Positions 13,577-24,353 of a DNA stretch of 64,000 nucleotides are shown here, piece by piece (within the stretch, counting starts at the first letter, position 1; every line of letters begins with the position of its first letter). The DNA is taken from positions 707,716-771,715 of the forward strand of contig BCIJ01000004.1 of NCBI GenBank assembly GCA_001599935.1, in the 5' to 3' direction. Both the position numbers and the translations under genes were made by a program. Under the pieces are notes generated by a model, which ran no database searches, had not been told where the DNA came from, and saw only the letters and a program-made list of their open reading frames with translations. Origin of the DNA: Holtermannia corniformis (lineage: Eukaryota > Basidiomycota > Tremellomycetes > Holtermanniales).

Positions 13577-14585
13577 TCAGTCCGCCAACACGACTGCAAA
13601 GTTGTTCCTCCCCGCGCCTTCGACCAGCACCTTTCGCCTTGTCACGCTGTCCTCGGCCTCGGCCCGCTCCACCCAGTTGAAGAGCCAGTACCCGACTTTG
13701 CCGCCCGGTTTCACGCGCTCACGCACCAGTTTGAACCCGACGGCACGCATGATCAAGAGCAAGTGTGCGCGGGTCAAGTACCGCGAGTTGGCGATACACG
13801 GTGTGGGGAGGACAAGGAACAGGAGGGATGAGAGGGATGGACAGAGTTGAGCATGGCATAGACGGAGCATCCTGCCTAGACGGACAGTCAGCCGCTGACT
13901 CTGACGCTGCGGTGGACGTACCTCGCTCTTTTGGATCCGGGACGAAATTGAGCACGAGGCTGCAGCTGACAATGTTGAATGCTTGATCGCGGGTTGAAGG
14001 CAATGGGCGCTGCATAAAGTCTTGCTCGAGGATCGAGGCGTGTTGCGAGTGTAGGTCTATGGGCTCGTTGTCGATCCAGCTTGATTCCGCGGCGTAGTTG
14101 TCTGGTGCGAGGGCGCCAATCTCGAGCAGTCTGTACACGCTGTCAGTACTCGCCCGGCTTGATGACGGTACACACCTCAGCTGGCTTGCGCCTTGTTCGG
14201 ATCCAGCCGACACCTTGCCCTTCCCTTTGACTCTCGGATCGTAGCCTAGCTCTCCCAGCCAAGCAACTAGCACCCTCGAGCTATCGCCTCCCCTCTCACG
14301 CCCCTGACCGACCCTCGACATGACCTGATACCTCTCCAGCCCTCCCATCGCCTCCAATTCCTCCTCAACCGTCTTCAGCTCCTTCTCCAGCGTCGCATGC
14401 TGCGTCGACGTCGCTGCCGCTGTAGATCCAACCCGCGCTTCCAGCTGAGCACGGCGCTTGAGCAGAGTGTGGAACGTCGAGATTGTAGCTTGGGCGTGCT
14501 TTGCGTTCGTTTTGGGTAGTGACGCTGATGGCAGAGGCGCGCTTGCGGCCGTGATCGGCGCTTTGCGTCTGGTTGCGCGCGGCAT
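13577..14585 (-). CDS. BMT2: 25S rRNA adenine-N1 methyltransferase Bmt2
   Basis: Bmt2 methylates an adenine of the large-subunit rRNA in the nucleolus. The start MPRATRRKAPITAAS is basic. A helical segment follows (STFHTLLKRRAQLEARV, LEKELKTVEEELEAMGGLERYQ). The methyltransferase core has LLEIGALAPDNYA, IDLHSQH, ILEQDFMQRPLP and FNIVSCSLVLNFVPDPKER. After an intron come LLFLVLPTPCIANSRYLT, MRAVGFKLVRERVKPGGK and VGYWLFNWV. These match the family's cofactor-binding and catalytic blocks. Two introns of roughly 45-50 bases are needed, and the protein ends NNFAVVLAD. It is head to head with the PA-clan gene, with 189 bases between start codons. Confidence 0.9.
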
Positions 14586-14774
14586 AGCTAATGTCGACGT
14601 TTGTAATCTGGGCTGAAAGTTGATCGGGTTCCGTTGGCGATGCAGGGGTTCTTGATGGCGACGCACCGCCAAACCGACAGATGGTTGTCCGCGCCATCAG
14701 GATTTTCATCTTGGCATCGTGAGTCGGGCGCCACGTGGTCGTGCTCTCCTACCACCCAGACTATCACCCAGGCC

Positions 14775-16442
14775 ATGTCGTCGCAAAAGAATCCTATCCC
14801 TCCGCTCTTGATCCCCCTGACCCACCACGTCGTCCCCGATCCGGCGCCCAATGTCCCCTACGTGCCCTCGGTCGTCGAGGCCGCCAACTACTACTACGGG
14901 TTCCCTTCCCAGCCCCGTCTCGTCGCTCGCTCCAGCTGCGATGTTTGGATGCGCCCGACGGGTCCCGAGGCCTACCTCCAGCCCAAGGACCTGCTGCCGC
15001 TCGGTCCGCACGCGCTCGCTGCCGTCTGGGAGGACACCGTCAGTCCCGCCTTGACTCGTTACCTCGACGAGATGGCGGTCACGTGGTTCACCATGACTCC
15101 CGTTCGCATCGCCATCGGCCGCCAGCCTGCTTCTCCCGCCGTCATCCTCGTAGGAGTCGCCCCCGGCTCTCTCACCCACGAGAGCGGCATCGAGGTCGCC
15201 CTCCAGTGCCGCTCAATCCTCACCGCCCACTCCATCCTCGACGTCCATGTCGAAATCCGCGAGTCCAAGTCCAGCCTCGCCGCGGCTCTGCGCAAGCCCG
15301 TCCTCACGTCTAACCTCGCTGCCCGCCTCATCGAGCCCTTCTCCACTTCCCTCGGTATCCCCATCTGCTGCGCCAAGACGACCCAGTACGAGGGCACCTC
15401 GGGCTTCTTCTTCACCGACAGTACGAAGCCTGGCAAGCTCTTCATGGTTACCGCTCGCCACGCCCTCTTCCACCCGGACGAGGAGGCCAACGCCTTGTAC
15501 ACCTTCAAGGAAGGCACCGGTGCGGAGGCGAGGAAGGTCATGCTGTTGGGAGAGGCGGCCTTCAAGGATCGTGTCGAGGACATCGACGCGGCAATCCGCG
15601 CTCAGAAAACCATCCTCGCCCAGCTCGAGAAGCGTGCGGCGGGCGCCGCAGAGTTGGAAGACGAGGACCAGGGCAGGGACGAAGCGGAGGCGGTAGAGGT
15701 CGAGAAGACGAAGGCGACGAGGGCGATCACGGCCTTCGAGACGTTGCGTGCTGAAGTCGTCCGAGACCTGGAGGACGAGGCCAATCGTGTCATCGGCCAC
15801 GTCGTCCTGTCGCCGCCCTTCGGCTTCAACGTCGGCAACGAAGGCTTCACGGAGGACTGGGCTGTCGTCGAGATCTACCGCAGCACAATCACGAACCTCG
15901 CCTTCGCCACCCACGTCAACGCTATCGACCTCGGCTCCGTCAACGTCGACGTGCTCACCTCGTGGATGTATCCCCACGGGGCCGATCCGAATTCATTCAA
16001 CTACCCCGGCAACCGCCTCCTCCATTTCTCCGGCACCGTTTCCGACGAGGACATGCGCAGTCCTCCTCCGGGTACCAAAGACCAGAACAACGACTCGGTG
16101 ATCATGGTCATGAAGAATGGCAACACCTCGGGCCTCACCGTTGGCAGGCTCAACGACATCCGCTCGGTCGTCCGCTACTACTTCAAAGGCAAGCCCAGCG
16201 ACACGTCCAAGGAGGTGGCCGTCCTGCCTCGCACCTCCAAGTCCGGCGCCTTCTCCGCGCCCGGAGACTCGGGCTCTGCCGTTGTCGATGGCAAGGGCCG
16301 CGTCTGCGGCATACTCACCGGCGGCGACGGAGCCTCCAACGTGTCCGACGTCACCTTCCTCACGTCCATCAACTTCCTCCTCAAGCGCCTCGCGGACCAC
16401 GGCTTCAAGGCCAACATCCTGCTCAAGCAGGCCGATCTCTGA
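14775..16442 (+). CDS. PA-clan (trypsin-fold) serine protease-like protein, intronless
   Basis: One uninterrupted frame of 555 residues, with codons ending very often in C. A candidate catalytic triad is in the order of the PA clan: His229 in VTARHALF, Asp361 in EDWAVVE, Ser499 in APGDSGSAVVD. GRVCGILTGG follows as the usual strand after the serine. The His-Asp interval is long because residues about 255-335 form a charged, probably coiled-coil insert (AAIRAQKTILAQLEKRAAGA). About 200 residues precede the His, with no clear signal peptide, so the protein is probably intracellular. Similar proteins exist in mushroom-forming fungi as far as I recall, without an assigned role. I chose the ATG at 14775; the frame is open further upstream, but those codons look non-coding. 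Confidence 0.8.
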   Translation: MSSQKNPIPPLLIPLTHHVVPDPAPNVPYVPSVVEAANYYYGFPSQPRLVARSSCDVWMRPTGPEAYLQPKDLLPLGPHALAAVWEDTVSPALTRYLDEMAVTWFTMTPVRIAIGRQPASPAVILVGVAPGSLTHESGIEVALQCRSILTAHSILDVHVEIRESKSSLAAALRKPVLTSNLAARLIEPFSTSLGIPICCAKTTQYEGTSGFFFTDSTKPGKLFMVTARHALFHPDEEANALYTFKEGTGAEARKVMLLGEAAFKDRVEDIDAAIRAQKTILAQLEKRAAGAAELEDEDQGRDEAEAVEVEKTKATRAITAFETLRAEVVRDLEDEANRVIGHVVLSPPFGFNVGNEGFTEDWAVVEIYRSTITNLAFATHVNAIDLGSVNVDVLTSWMYPHGADPNSFNYPGNRLLHFSGTVSDEDMRSPPPGTKDQNNDSVIMVMKNGNTSGLTVGRLNDIRSVVRYYFKGKPSDTSKEVAVLPRTSKSGAFSAPGDSGSAVVDGKGRVCGILTGGDGASNVSDVTFLTSINFLLKRLADHGFKANILLKQADL

Positions 16443-16887
16443 ACGCTACCCGTGCTCCACCAGTTTCTCCAAATCCAGTCCGTACCTTTCGTGCCGGGCC
16501 GGGACGTGTTCTTCGCATGTTGCTGCTAGTCGTTTGTGTTTTCGCCTTGTGTTACTTGATCGCTTACGTTGTACTGTGCATTCGATATGCCTGTTTTCTT
16601 GAAATATTGAACTTGCTGCCGAGTGGCGACCGTAAAGTCACTTGCGGGGCAAAATCGCGACTTGATATCACATGAAAGTGCCCTACGCCACGTGACCGAC
16701 CGCCGACTTGCCGTAAGCAGCCAGGTCGCTATTGTCCTCGTCTTGCTATTGTCTTCCTCTCTGAGCGCACCAGGACAATACGGGCGCACGACTCGGAAGG
16801 GAGAGATGCAGCTCATCGTGTCGCTAGCCACCAACTTGCTATATATACTGACCGACTGCACGGGTCTGACCACGCCGTATACTCACA
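16443..16887. other. Intergenic, promoter of the CFEM gene
   Basis: No gene seen. A TATATATA run at 16840-16847 lies about 40 bases upstream of the chosen CFEM start codon. An alternative start ATG at 16806 would encode a hydrophobic leader, but in a frame that I could not join. Confidence 0.55.
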
Positions 16888-18066
16888 ATGGCTCCCTCTA
16901 TCACCCCACTGTCTGCGGTCCACACGTACGCTCTGCGCGCCGACAAGATCACAGATGTCAATGTCTGCGTGGCCACCTGGTGTGTTTGCGCGTTGGAGCC
17001 TGCCGTCAAAGCTGACATGACCTCTCAGCACGGCCAGTGCCAACCTCGACAGCTGCAACGCCGCCGACTTTGCTTGCCTCTGCGCGTCCAACGTGTTCCT
17101 CAGCGATGTGACCGTACGTGTTGAGCCGGTGGTCAACGGCAGGGCTGAAAACCGACGCAGGATTGCATCGGGCTGCAATGTTCCAACGATGTCGCCGAAG
17201 CCGCGAGGGCCGTCGGTCTCGCGACGTGTGCCCAATACGTGCGTGCTGCCCAGTCGGAGATGGACAGAGGTGCTGACATGGCGTACAGACTGTGGGATCG
17301 AACACGACCAACTCCAAGTGAGTTTGACGGCTCCGCAAAGTCACAGACTGACACGAGTTAGCTCGACCACGATCCGCGCAACCGACCCTGCGAGTGATCT
17401 TCGACCTGTCGTGACCCATATCTCGACTGGACCGATCAGTGCCATTGTACGTGTTCTACTGGCTGGACCCATGGCGTCGATACCCTCGAGTTTGGAGATC
17501 GAGCAGCCTAGCTGACGCTGCACAGATGTCATCCATCTGCTCCTTCTTGATTGCTGTCGCTCTCATCTCGGGCGTCATGGCCGCACGCAGCAAGATGAAG
17601 CGAGAAGCTCACCTGACACAAGGCCGGTCAGTCTCCTCGGCCGAGCGTTCGGCTGTTTGACCTCGACCCGACTGACATCGACAGCGACTGGACGGCCGCA
17701 GGCTCGACCCTCGCCTCCAAAGACTACGGGATGCGGACCAAGCGGTCGCAGCCGTCGTCGCGCCACCAGACGACGACGTTTGACGACCTGACGTCTTACG
17801 GCACGAGCTCGTACGCCATGTCGCCGATCAAGGACAACTTTGGCAACCGACCGACTGGGACCAGCGAGCAGTGGGTGCTCGGCACCACGACAGAGCTCGG
17901 AGACGACGAGGCCAAGAGCCCCGTCACGCCCGGTGCGAGCTCGGGCTTTGACGTGGTCGATACGCTGGATTACGGCGTCACGGGCTCGAGCGTCGCTCTG
18001 AACTCGGACAGCGGGGATGACGGAGCGGACAGGGATGCGAAGAAGGGGACCGGTGTTGCTGTCTAG
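16888..18066 (+). CDS. CFEM-domain single-pass membrane protein
   Basis: CFEM domains are fungal eight-cysteine modules that bind haem or act at the cell surface. The spliced sequence gives the eight cysteines in order: VCVATC, then LDSC, FACLC, DCIGLQC and ATC. The spacings (3, 8, 6, 1, 11, 4, 15) fit the family. The sixth residue group is rebuilt across a GTGTGT intron. A Ser/Thr/Asn-rich stretch with potential N-glycosylation follows, then one membrane segment (SSICSFLIAVALISGVMAA). The cytoplasmic tail of about 140 residues is Ser/Thr-rich and ends KKGTGVAV. A convincing signal peptide is not visible after MAPSITPLSAV, so the first exon may be incomplete. Confidence 0.8.
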
Positions 18067-18203
18067 TCGTGTTCTGGGTGTATAGGGTGCAGGCTCTCGA
18101 TTGCATGTATAGACGATTTGCCACTGACTGGCCCCGCTCCTATCACGAGACGGACGGGACGATGATTCCTGCAGAGCACCATCGACCATAGCTGATCCTC
18201 ATT

Positions 18204-18881
18204 ATGCCCATCCCGACCATCCCGCTCGTCATTGGCGGCGTCGTGCTCGCCATCACTTCCGGTGCGGCATTCAAGCACTTTGTGTACGATCCGCACCTTG
18301 GCCCTGCACTCGAGGCTCTGGCCGTGCAATTCCTTCGAGGCCGCGGGAGGACGGGCTATGAGCCGATCCCAGTCGCAATGGAGGCTCACAGCGTTGGCTG
18401 GGGCACAGCGACGGCGCCTCGAACAAATGACGGTGTGAGGACGAGGTCTCGACCGCAGCAGCCGAGCGTCGACCACGTCCTGTTCGATGCTCCCGCCCAA
18501 GCACACACGCCATCGGTCGAAAAAGACAATACGACCCCACTTGCATCCCCGCTGCTACACCCACAGCCGTCCATCGGCTCCCCACCACAGCCGCAATCGA
18601 CAGCGTACTCGTTTCTCTCCCTCTCCCAGGCCAGCTCGCCTCGGACCCCGGGCCGCCCTCTCGAGTCGCTCGATTCCTGGGTCTCGGCGCAGTCGGCGTC
18701 TGGAGCGCTGGGTCTGGCCATCGGCTCGGAACGCATGACCATGAGCGCGACCGGTACAGACTTTAGCGTCCCCTCTGCCAACGGCACGAGCGACGTCGGC
18801 AGCTGGACGCTCGACGGCAGCGTCAGTGGCAGCGAGGACGACTGGGAGCGCGCCTCGGCCGTCTCGCGCCACCGTATCTAG
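18204..18881 (+). CDS. Single-pass membrane protein with Ser-rich tail, uncharacterised
   Basis: Intronless, 225 residues. A hydrophobic segment (IPLVIGGVVLAITSGAAF) lies near the N-terminus. It is followed by a long tail rich in Ser, Pro and Thr that ends in an acidic Ser-rich patch (SGSEDDWERAS). It starts 137 bases after the CFEM gene on the same strand. No family is recognised. The layout fits a protein with a tiny luminal or external end and a disordered, phosphorylatable cytoplasmic tail. Confidence 0.65.
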   Translation: MPIPTIPLVIGGVVLAITSGAAFKHFVYDPHLGPALEALAVQFLRGRGRTGYEPIPVAMEAHSVGWGTATAPRTNDGVRTRSRPQQPSVDHVLFDAPAQAHTPSVEKDNTTPLASPLLHPQPSIGSPPQPQSTAYSFLSLSQASSPRTPGRPLESLDSWVSAQSASGALGLAIGSERMTMSATGTDFSVPSANGTSDVGSWTLDGSVSGSEDDWERASAVSRHRI

Positions 18882-18992
18882 CCATCCCTCCCTGTACTCT
18901 CCTCTTGTACCCTGCTTGTACCTTTCTGCTTATACGGCTATGCATCATTGTCCCTGCGACCGTCCTAATCGTACATTGGTCTAGCCTTCGTT

Positions 18993-21196
18993 TCACGAGC
19001 ATGTCGGGATCGTAATGTTCTTGAGGTTGCGGTTGTCGTCAAAGATGCCCCAGTACGGCTCGACGCCGTCAAATTGCCTGAGGCGTCAGTCGGCGCCACG
19101 CTGACGTGCTACTCACCTCTTCCAAGGTTCGTCAAAGGCCTCAAAGCTATACCTGTCAGACGGATCCCGAGCCTCGGGATCGCACTCACTAAAAGTAGCC
19201 CGTGGCGTTCGTGTTGGCCTGGCATACAAACGTATCGAGGAAGACTGTAGCGATCAGCGCTGCGCACATGACCGCCTGCGACGTACTCTGCATGTTGCCA
19301 TCCGTCGCCTCGCCCGTCGGCCCGCCAAAGCCCGAGTTGGACAAGCTGGCGTTCATCGACTCTGTCGGCCAGCCCGTCTCGGCAATGTACGTCTTGGGCT
19401 TGTTGGATGCCGTCGCGGCCACGTCCTGTGCATGTCAGTCTGGCTTGACTCGCTGGATGAGGGTACGCACAACGTTGAACTCTTGATAAAAGTTGGCAGT
19501 CCACGCCGCGGCCGTGTTGACAGACACTTGGGCAAACCACCTATCTTGATCAGCTACGTCGTCGCTCGCCAGTCCACGCACGGGTGCACATTCGACATAA
19601 AGTAGTCGATCCCCTCGGCCAGCGCTTTTGTGAGGATCGACCCAGCATCACTCGTTCCGATATCGAGCCCCTTGCTCAAGCCCAGACCATCGATCCGTTT
19701 CCGGACTTCGGCGACCTTTGTGGTGATAAACTTTGAAGACGAGATGGCCAGAGGCAGTGTTGGATCCGTGTTGCCGCCCGCGGCGAGGAGTTGGTTGAGA
19801 ATATATTCGTTGCCGACCGTGATCTGCGCGGTCAGTCTGGATCGAGCACAGGGGATCGACTCACGCCAGAGACGTGATCAGCGCCGTACGTCTCGAGCAC
19901 CTTTGCAACCTCGTCGAGCTGCACCTCGTATGCGGTCGTGTTCGAATCGATGTCTGAACTGTCAGCTGCGTCTCTGCCGTTGTGATCCACGCACAGATGC
20001 CAAGCCAGACGGTCATGTCGACTTTTGTGTCCTGGATCGCCTGGAGGACTAGCGCCGACTGGTTGCAGTTGGCACCGTACAGTCGGATCCGGGTCGTGAG
20101 CTGGGAGAGGAGCTGAATGTCGCGCGTGACATTGGCTTGGGTCGCACCGCACCATGGCGGTTGTGCGAGCTGATGGTCAGTCTCGCCCCGCACCCTAGAG
20201 ATCACTCACATTCGGCGTGTATGCAATGCCCCACATGACCTGATGCAGCCGATCATCCTTGTCAAACACGCTCGGGTCACTTCCTACATCGGCGTCGTTG
20301 CCTGGGGTGATCGTCCCGTTCTTGGCAGCCTCTGTTGCTGCGCGCGCATCGTCATTGCTTTTCTTGACCTGGGTCACGACGACTGCGACGATGATCCCCA
20401 CCAGCGCTGCCACGCCAAGGAGCACAGCGAGGATCCAGAGCATGCGCTTGCGCTTGGTGGACGCGCGACCATCTTTCAGCGGCATGACGGGAGCTGTGGA
20501 TTCGGGATAGAATTGCTCGGATGGAATCGGGAGGTGGGCAGAGGTCGGGCGTAGGTTGGATTCACGGCGAGGTGTGCTGGCGCCAGCGGCTGCGCCTGCT
20601 AGTCCAAACGAAGCAGCACTCTGGGATCGAGAGCCGCTAAAGGGATCCGAGTAGCCTGTGCCGTTGGAGACGTAGGAGCCGGGTCGAGAGAGCGAAGAGA
20701 GTGTCGAGAGTCGGTGTGCCTGTACGGTCAGTGGTCGTCTGTTGCAGCCCATCGACCTACAGCAGGAATCGAGCCGGGGTCGTAGAAATTGTCGAGCTCT
20801 GCTCGTGAGAACGTGTTGGTAAGACCGACCAGCGGTGAGGAGAGGGATCGTCAGCACCGCTTCAAGGGATCGTGCGAGCCAAGAGTGTGCAGGGGCCAAG
20901 GTCGTCAATGCTAACGGCCCAAGCGGCAACAAGCTTTGAATTAAGCTGGCTGACTTTGCGACACAAGACTGGCGTTTCACCAGGCGGACGCGCGACTCAC
21001 CGTGACCTCGCGAGCCGAGCTCATCGTCGTCTTCATCGTACGCTTGGTAGCGACCGCCTGATTCCGAGCTCCCGGGATGAAACGGATTGCTGAACGTCCT
21101 GCTGGTCGTCGAGACTTGGCTCTGAGTGCGCGGGAGCACCGGGTTGGTCGGTACGGCGTTGTAGGGGATCTCGGACGTCTGTGGCGGCGATGGCAT
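18993..21196 (-). CDS. GH17 beta-1,3-glucanase-like cell-wall enzyme, type II membrane protein
   Basis: The first about 270 residues are disordered and Ser-rich (MPSPPQTSEIPYNAVPTNPV). A basic patch (STKRKRMLWI) and one membrane helix (LAVLLGVAALVGIIVAVVV) follow, so the catalytic part is extracellular. The GH17 domain shows WGIAYTPNVSD, TRIRLYGANCNQ, MTVWLGIC, ITVGNEYIL (acid/base Glu), IDYFMSNVHPWF, TYIAETGWPT (nucleophile Glu), YFEAFDEPWKRQ and VEPYWGIFDDNR. This membrane-anchored form is typical of basidiomycete glucan-modifying enzymes. Introns include one of 202 bases (20799-21000), longer than most. Confidence 0.92.
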
Positions 21197-21930
21197 CCTG
21201 ACGGTCGTGGTAGGGTAGCGGAACCGAACGGTCTGTAATGCCAGGTAAGCTCGCCTCGACGGATGGAACGAGCGAACCGCACAGACAAAGCGATGCGCTC
21301 GCAAGCCTCGCGAGCCGGCAAGACAACAACGCTACGGTTCCGGCACGCTACAGTAAAGGGGCGACCCCTCCTTTGATTCGATCGACGTACCCGACAAAGG
21401 GAGAGCTATGGATGCGAGCGATGCCTGGCGACAATCTACACTCCACGACTGAGCGTCCTTGCTGACCGATTGCCGTCGTCAAGGCGCTCGGCGCGATCCG
21501 CTGCGCACCGCCTTGGAAAATTCGCTTGGCCCAGAGTTACACCGGGCGCGCGCCCCGCGGGGGCGACACACTCTATCCAAGCCACAACCAGGTTGGACGT
21601 CGCCAAAGGGTCAAGATCGGGTCAAGATGTTCATACAACAGCCTAGTGTCTATGCAGTGCATCGGTGTCCTCGTGTTCGCTGCTCGTTCGACCCAGATCA
21701 AGTCGACGCAACGCGAACCCGGATGGTGCAGACGGGCAACATGGCCTTCGCCATGTGCACCAAGTGTTACGTACTCTGATTGCCCTGACCCGGAACCTGG
21801 CATGCGTCGTTCGCTCCCTGAGCCGTTGTGGGTAAAGGCTCGTATGGTGCCATCGAGTGCACGGCGGCTCCGACAAGGCCGTACCGGATCACAAGCGCCG
21901 ACCCCAGAGTCAACGTCGACTGGTGCAGGG
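21197..21930. other. Intergenic, upstream of the GH17 gene
   Basis: Between the start of the GH17 gene and the end of the POT transporter gene, both minus strand. Only incoherent short ORFs; no RNA gene seen. Confidence 0.55.
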
Positions 21931-24179
21931 TCAGTACAAGCCGCCGACGAGGGCACTAACGGCAATGGCAAATGGCCACACGAGCCACGGGTCCTTGAGC
22001 AGCGGCACGAGAATGAGCACCATGGCGTTCGAGATGGCGTATGAGAGCAGCAACAGGGCTGTCACGAGTGACTTGAGCGACTTTGGAGCGCGCGAGTAGG
22101 CGATTTCGAGCGCGGCCACGTTCTGGCGGGTCAGCGGGTGGTTGTCAGCCAGGGCGCGACTCACGGCAAAGACCTCGCTGATCCCGTTGAGGATCGGCAC
22201 GGGCAGTAACCGCCAAGCGTTCTGCGGGTCAGTCGACCAGTACGCCCACAAAGCTACATACCAGAGGAGATACGGCGTCGCACCCGGTCGCTTGGTAGCC
22301 GCACGGCGATGTCTGGTAAACCTGCTGGCGTCAACAGTGTGCCGGCGATGGACAACGATGTTTACCTGATATTGGACCCATCCGGCGTACACACACGAGA
22401 GTCCGGCAAGCACAAACCCGATCACGACTCTGTGCACGCTATCAAGGTGCACACCGCGCCGACTAAAAAACGGCAGCAGGAGCTGGTTGCACGCGGGAAT
22501 CTGGCCGTGTCATCTACGAGCCCGGTGCAAGTAGCGCAAGACGTACCGCAACGAGTACGGCGAGTGGGTTGCTGTGGCTCAGCTGCGTTTGCCGGCGTTG
22601 GACGAACTCACACTTGGACAATCATATCGTTAGGTATACCCTGTTTGTCAGCGATGCTTGTTTTATCCTCGACTCACATAAGTCATCATACTCCCCATCA
22701 TGCTGACGACCAGCGGTTGCAGACCCTCCTTGCCCACATAATAGAACGGCTGGCCGGATCAGTGTTATATCTGCCCGAATACAAGGCACACCCACGAAGA
22801 ATGCAAAGATCTTGCAAGCGTCCATCAGCTCGCGCATCTCGTCGACAAACTCGTCGTCCCACTGGACAGGTTCATGCTGGTATGCCGGTCGGGCGCCTTC
22901 CCACGAGCGGTGGGCCATAGCGAGCCGTGTCGCGCGATACGCTTTGATCAATGCGTTGTCGGCTGGCAGGGTGCGCACGACGTGTGGCCGGAGAACGAAA
23001 AGGAGTGGGAGCAGCAGCAGGAATACGGCCTGTAGGTGTCAGTCCGCGTCGTGGTGATTCACACTCACCCCCGGGATGGCGAAAGCAAGCCAGAACCCGA
23101 CATACTGTGGACATTAGTTCTCGTCTCCAGTATCTGGAGCGCCCACCTTTTCAGCATAAGTAGACGCAAGCGCCAGTAGTGCGCCGCAATTGATCGCGCC
23201 ATAGAACAGTGACATGGCTTTCGAGATCGTCTCTGCGAAGAGTCGGTGTCGTATCTGAACCAACGCTACAACGTACCAGACTTGTCGACAATGACCTCTT
23301 CGCCAGACGGCAACGTTTGGAACACCTCGTCCGGCCCCGTGCATTGATCTCCTATCATCGGTGCGACATTTGCCTTGATCAACCCTGCCAGCCATCAGAT
23401 CTAAAACAAGTCTTAGGGTGGACCATACCGGTTGCGATGGCAAGAAGTAGCATCGAGCCGAGAAACGGTGCGGCAGCCACACCGGACTGCAGCGAAACAG
23501 GCAAAGCGACTGCACGCCGATCAATTCAAGCTTCTACCGCCACTACTCACCAACAACCATGAGAAAATGAGCAATCCCCGCGATGGTGGCACCAACAACG
23601 ACCGTCTTGAACTTTCCCCATTTGAGGTCCGCAACGAGACCACCGATCTGGCTCATCAGCATTGCCGCGGGTGATCGACCGACGCACGATGGGCACGGCG
23701 TAGGCCAGCATGCCAAACGTCGTGATGAACCCCGTTGACGCGCGGAGACCAAGACCCAGAGCACCGGGCGTAGCATCCGGAGTGGATACAGTGGGCGCAC
23801 CTGTTGCCGAACCAGGTGGTAGAGGCCGTTGTATGAAGTTGGGCAAGAGACCGTTGACGCCGTAAAACGACGCTCGCTCAGCTGCGACGATCAGCACGCA
23901 CCGAGTCAGCGTCAGCACGGACCAAACTCGACAAGAGCAATCAGCAAGACCGTCCATGGTAGCCTGTCGGGTATGCGTCGCGTGGTCTCCATCATCTGGG
24001 CAGTCGTCGGCGCTGCTTTCTGCAATGAGCTGCATTCGAAGCCGCCTTCGATGTCAGAGTGGACTCTGAGCACAAAGGACGCGCGAGTCTCACCCAATGG
24101 AGGGCTTCCTCTGCCATGACCGCTCTCGACCAGCTCGTACGCCTCTGCGTGCTCGACACCATGCTGCATCGGTCGTCGC
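21931..24179 (-). CDS. PTR2: Proton-coupled oligopeptide transporter (POT/PTR2 family)
   Basis: It is a plasma-membrane transporter that takes up small peptides with protons. After an N-terminal tail, the first helix reads LPWTVLLIALVEF and, across an intron, ERASFYGVNG, which gives the family's ExxER proton-coupling motif. Later blocks are WGKFKTVVVGATIAGI, GLIKANVAPMIGDQ, AMSLFYGAINCGALLAL, VGFWLAFAIPG, GIPNDMI, NAWRLLPVPILNGISEVFAV and SLVTALLLLSYAISNAMV. The helix before GIPNDMI reads PFYYVGKEGLQPLVV and differs from the usual polar W..Y.Q..N segment, so substrate range may differ. About ten introns split it. The start could also be an upstream in-frame ATG at 24205. Confidence 0.88.
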
Positions 24180-24353
24180 ACGCAGCTATCACCTCGCGCG
24201 CTCATTCATGATCCACAGTCAGGGCCGTTCACATGAAACAGCACGCGCCGAGCATCCCGGTCTGTGCGTTCGTGTTTCCGCAGATTCCCCGAAACCAATC
24301 ATGCATATGACCTGTGCCCGTCATGCGGCCCGCCCGCGTCCCCAGCTCACAAC
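24180..24353. promoter_or_regulatory. Candidate bidirectional promoter (POT transporter / oxidoreductase)
   Basis: The two divergent genes leave at most 174 bases for both promoters and both 5' leaders. No TATA box is evident. Co-regulation is inferred from the spacing alone. Confidence 0.5.

Noticed and set aside
15213..15977. A 254-residue minus-strand ORF
   Set aside because: It is a shadow of the PA-clan gene, rich in Asp, Gly, Val and Arg, as expected for the complement of GC-rich codons.
16806..16887. Alternative signal-peptide-like start for the CFEM gene (ATG at 16806)
   Set aside because: The hydrophobic leader MQLIVSLATNLLYIL is attractive, but I found no intron that joins it in frame to the CFEM exons, and a TATA-like run lies inside it.
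11280..21720. Shared short motif (caagtcgacgc) in the ORM1 intron and upstream of the GH17 gene, suggesting a dispersed repeat
   Set aside because: The match is only about a dozen bases and tcgacg is very common in this GC-rich genome, so chance explains it.
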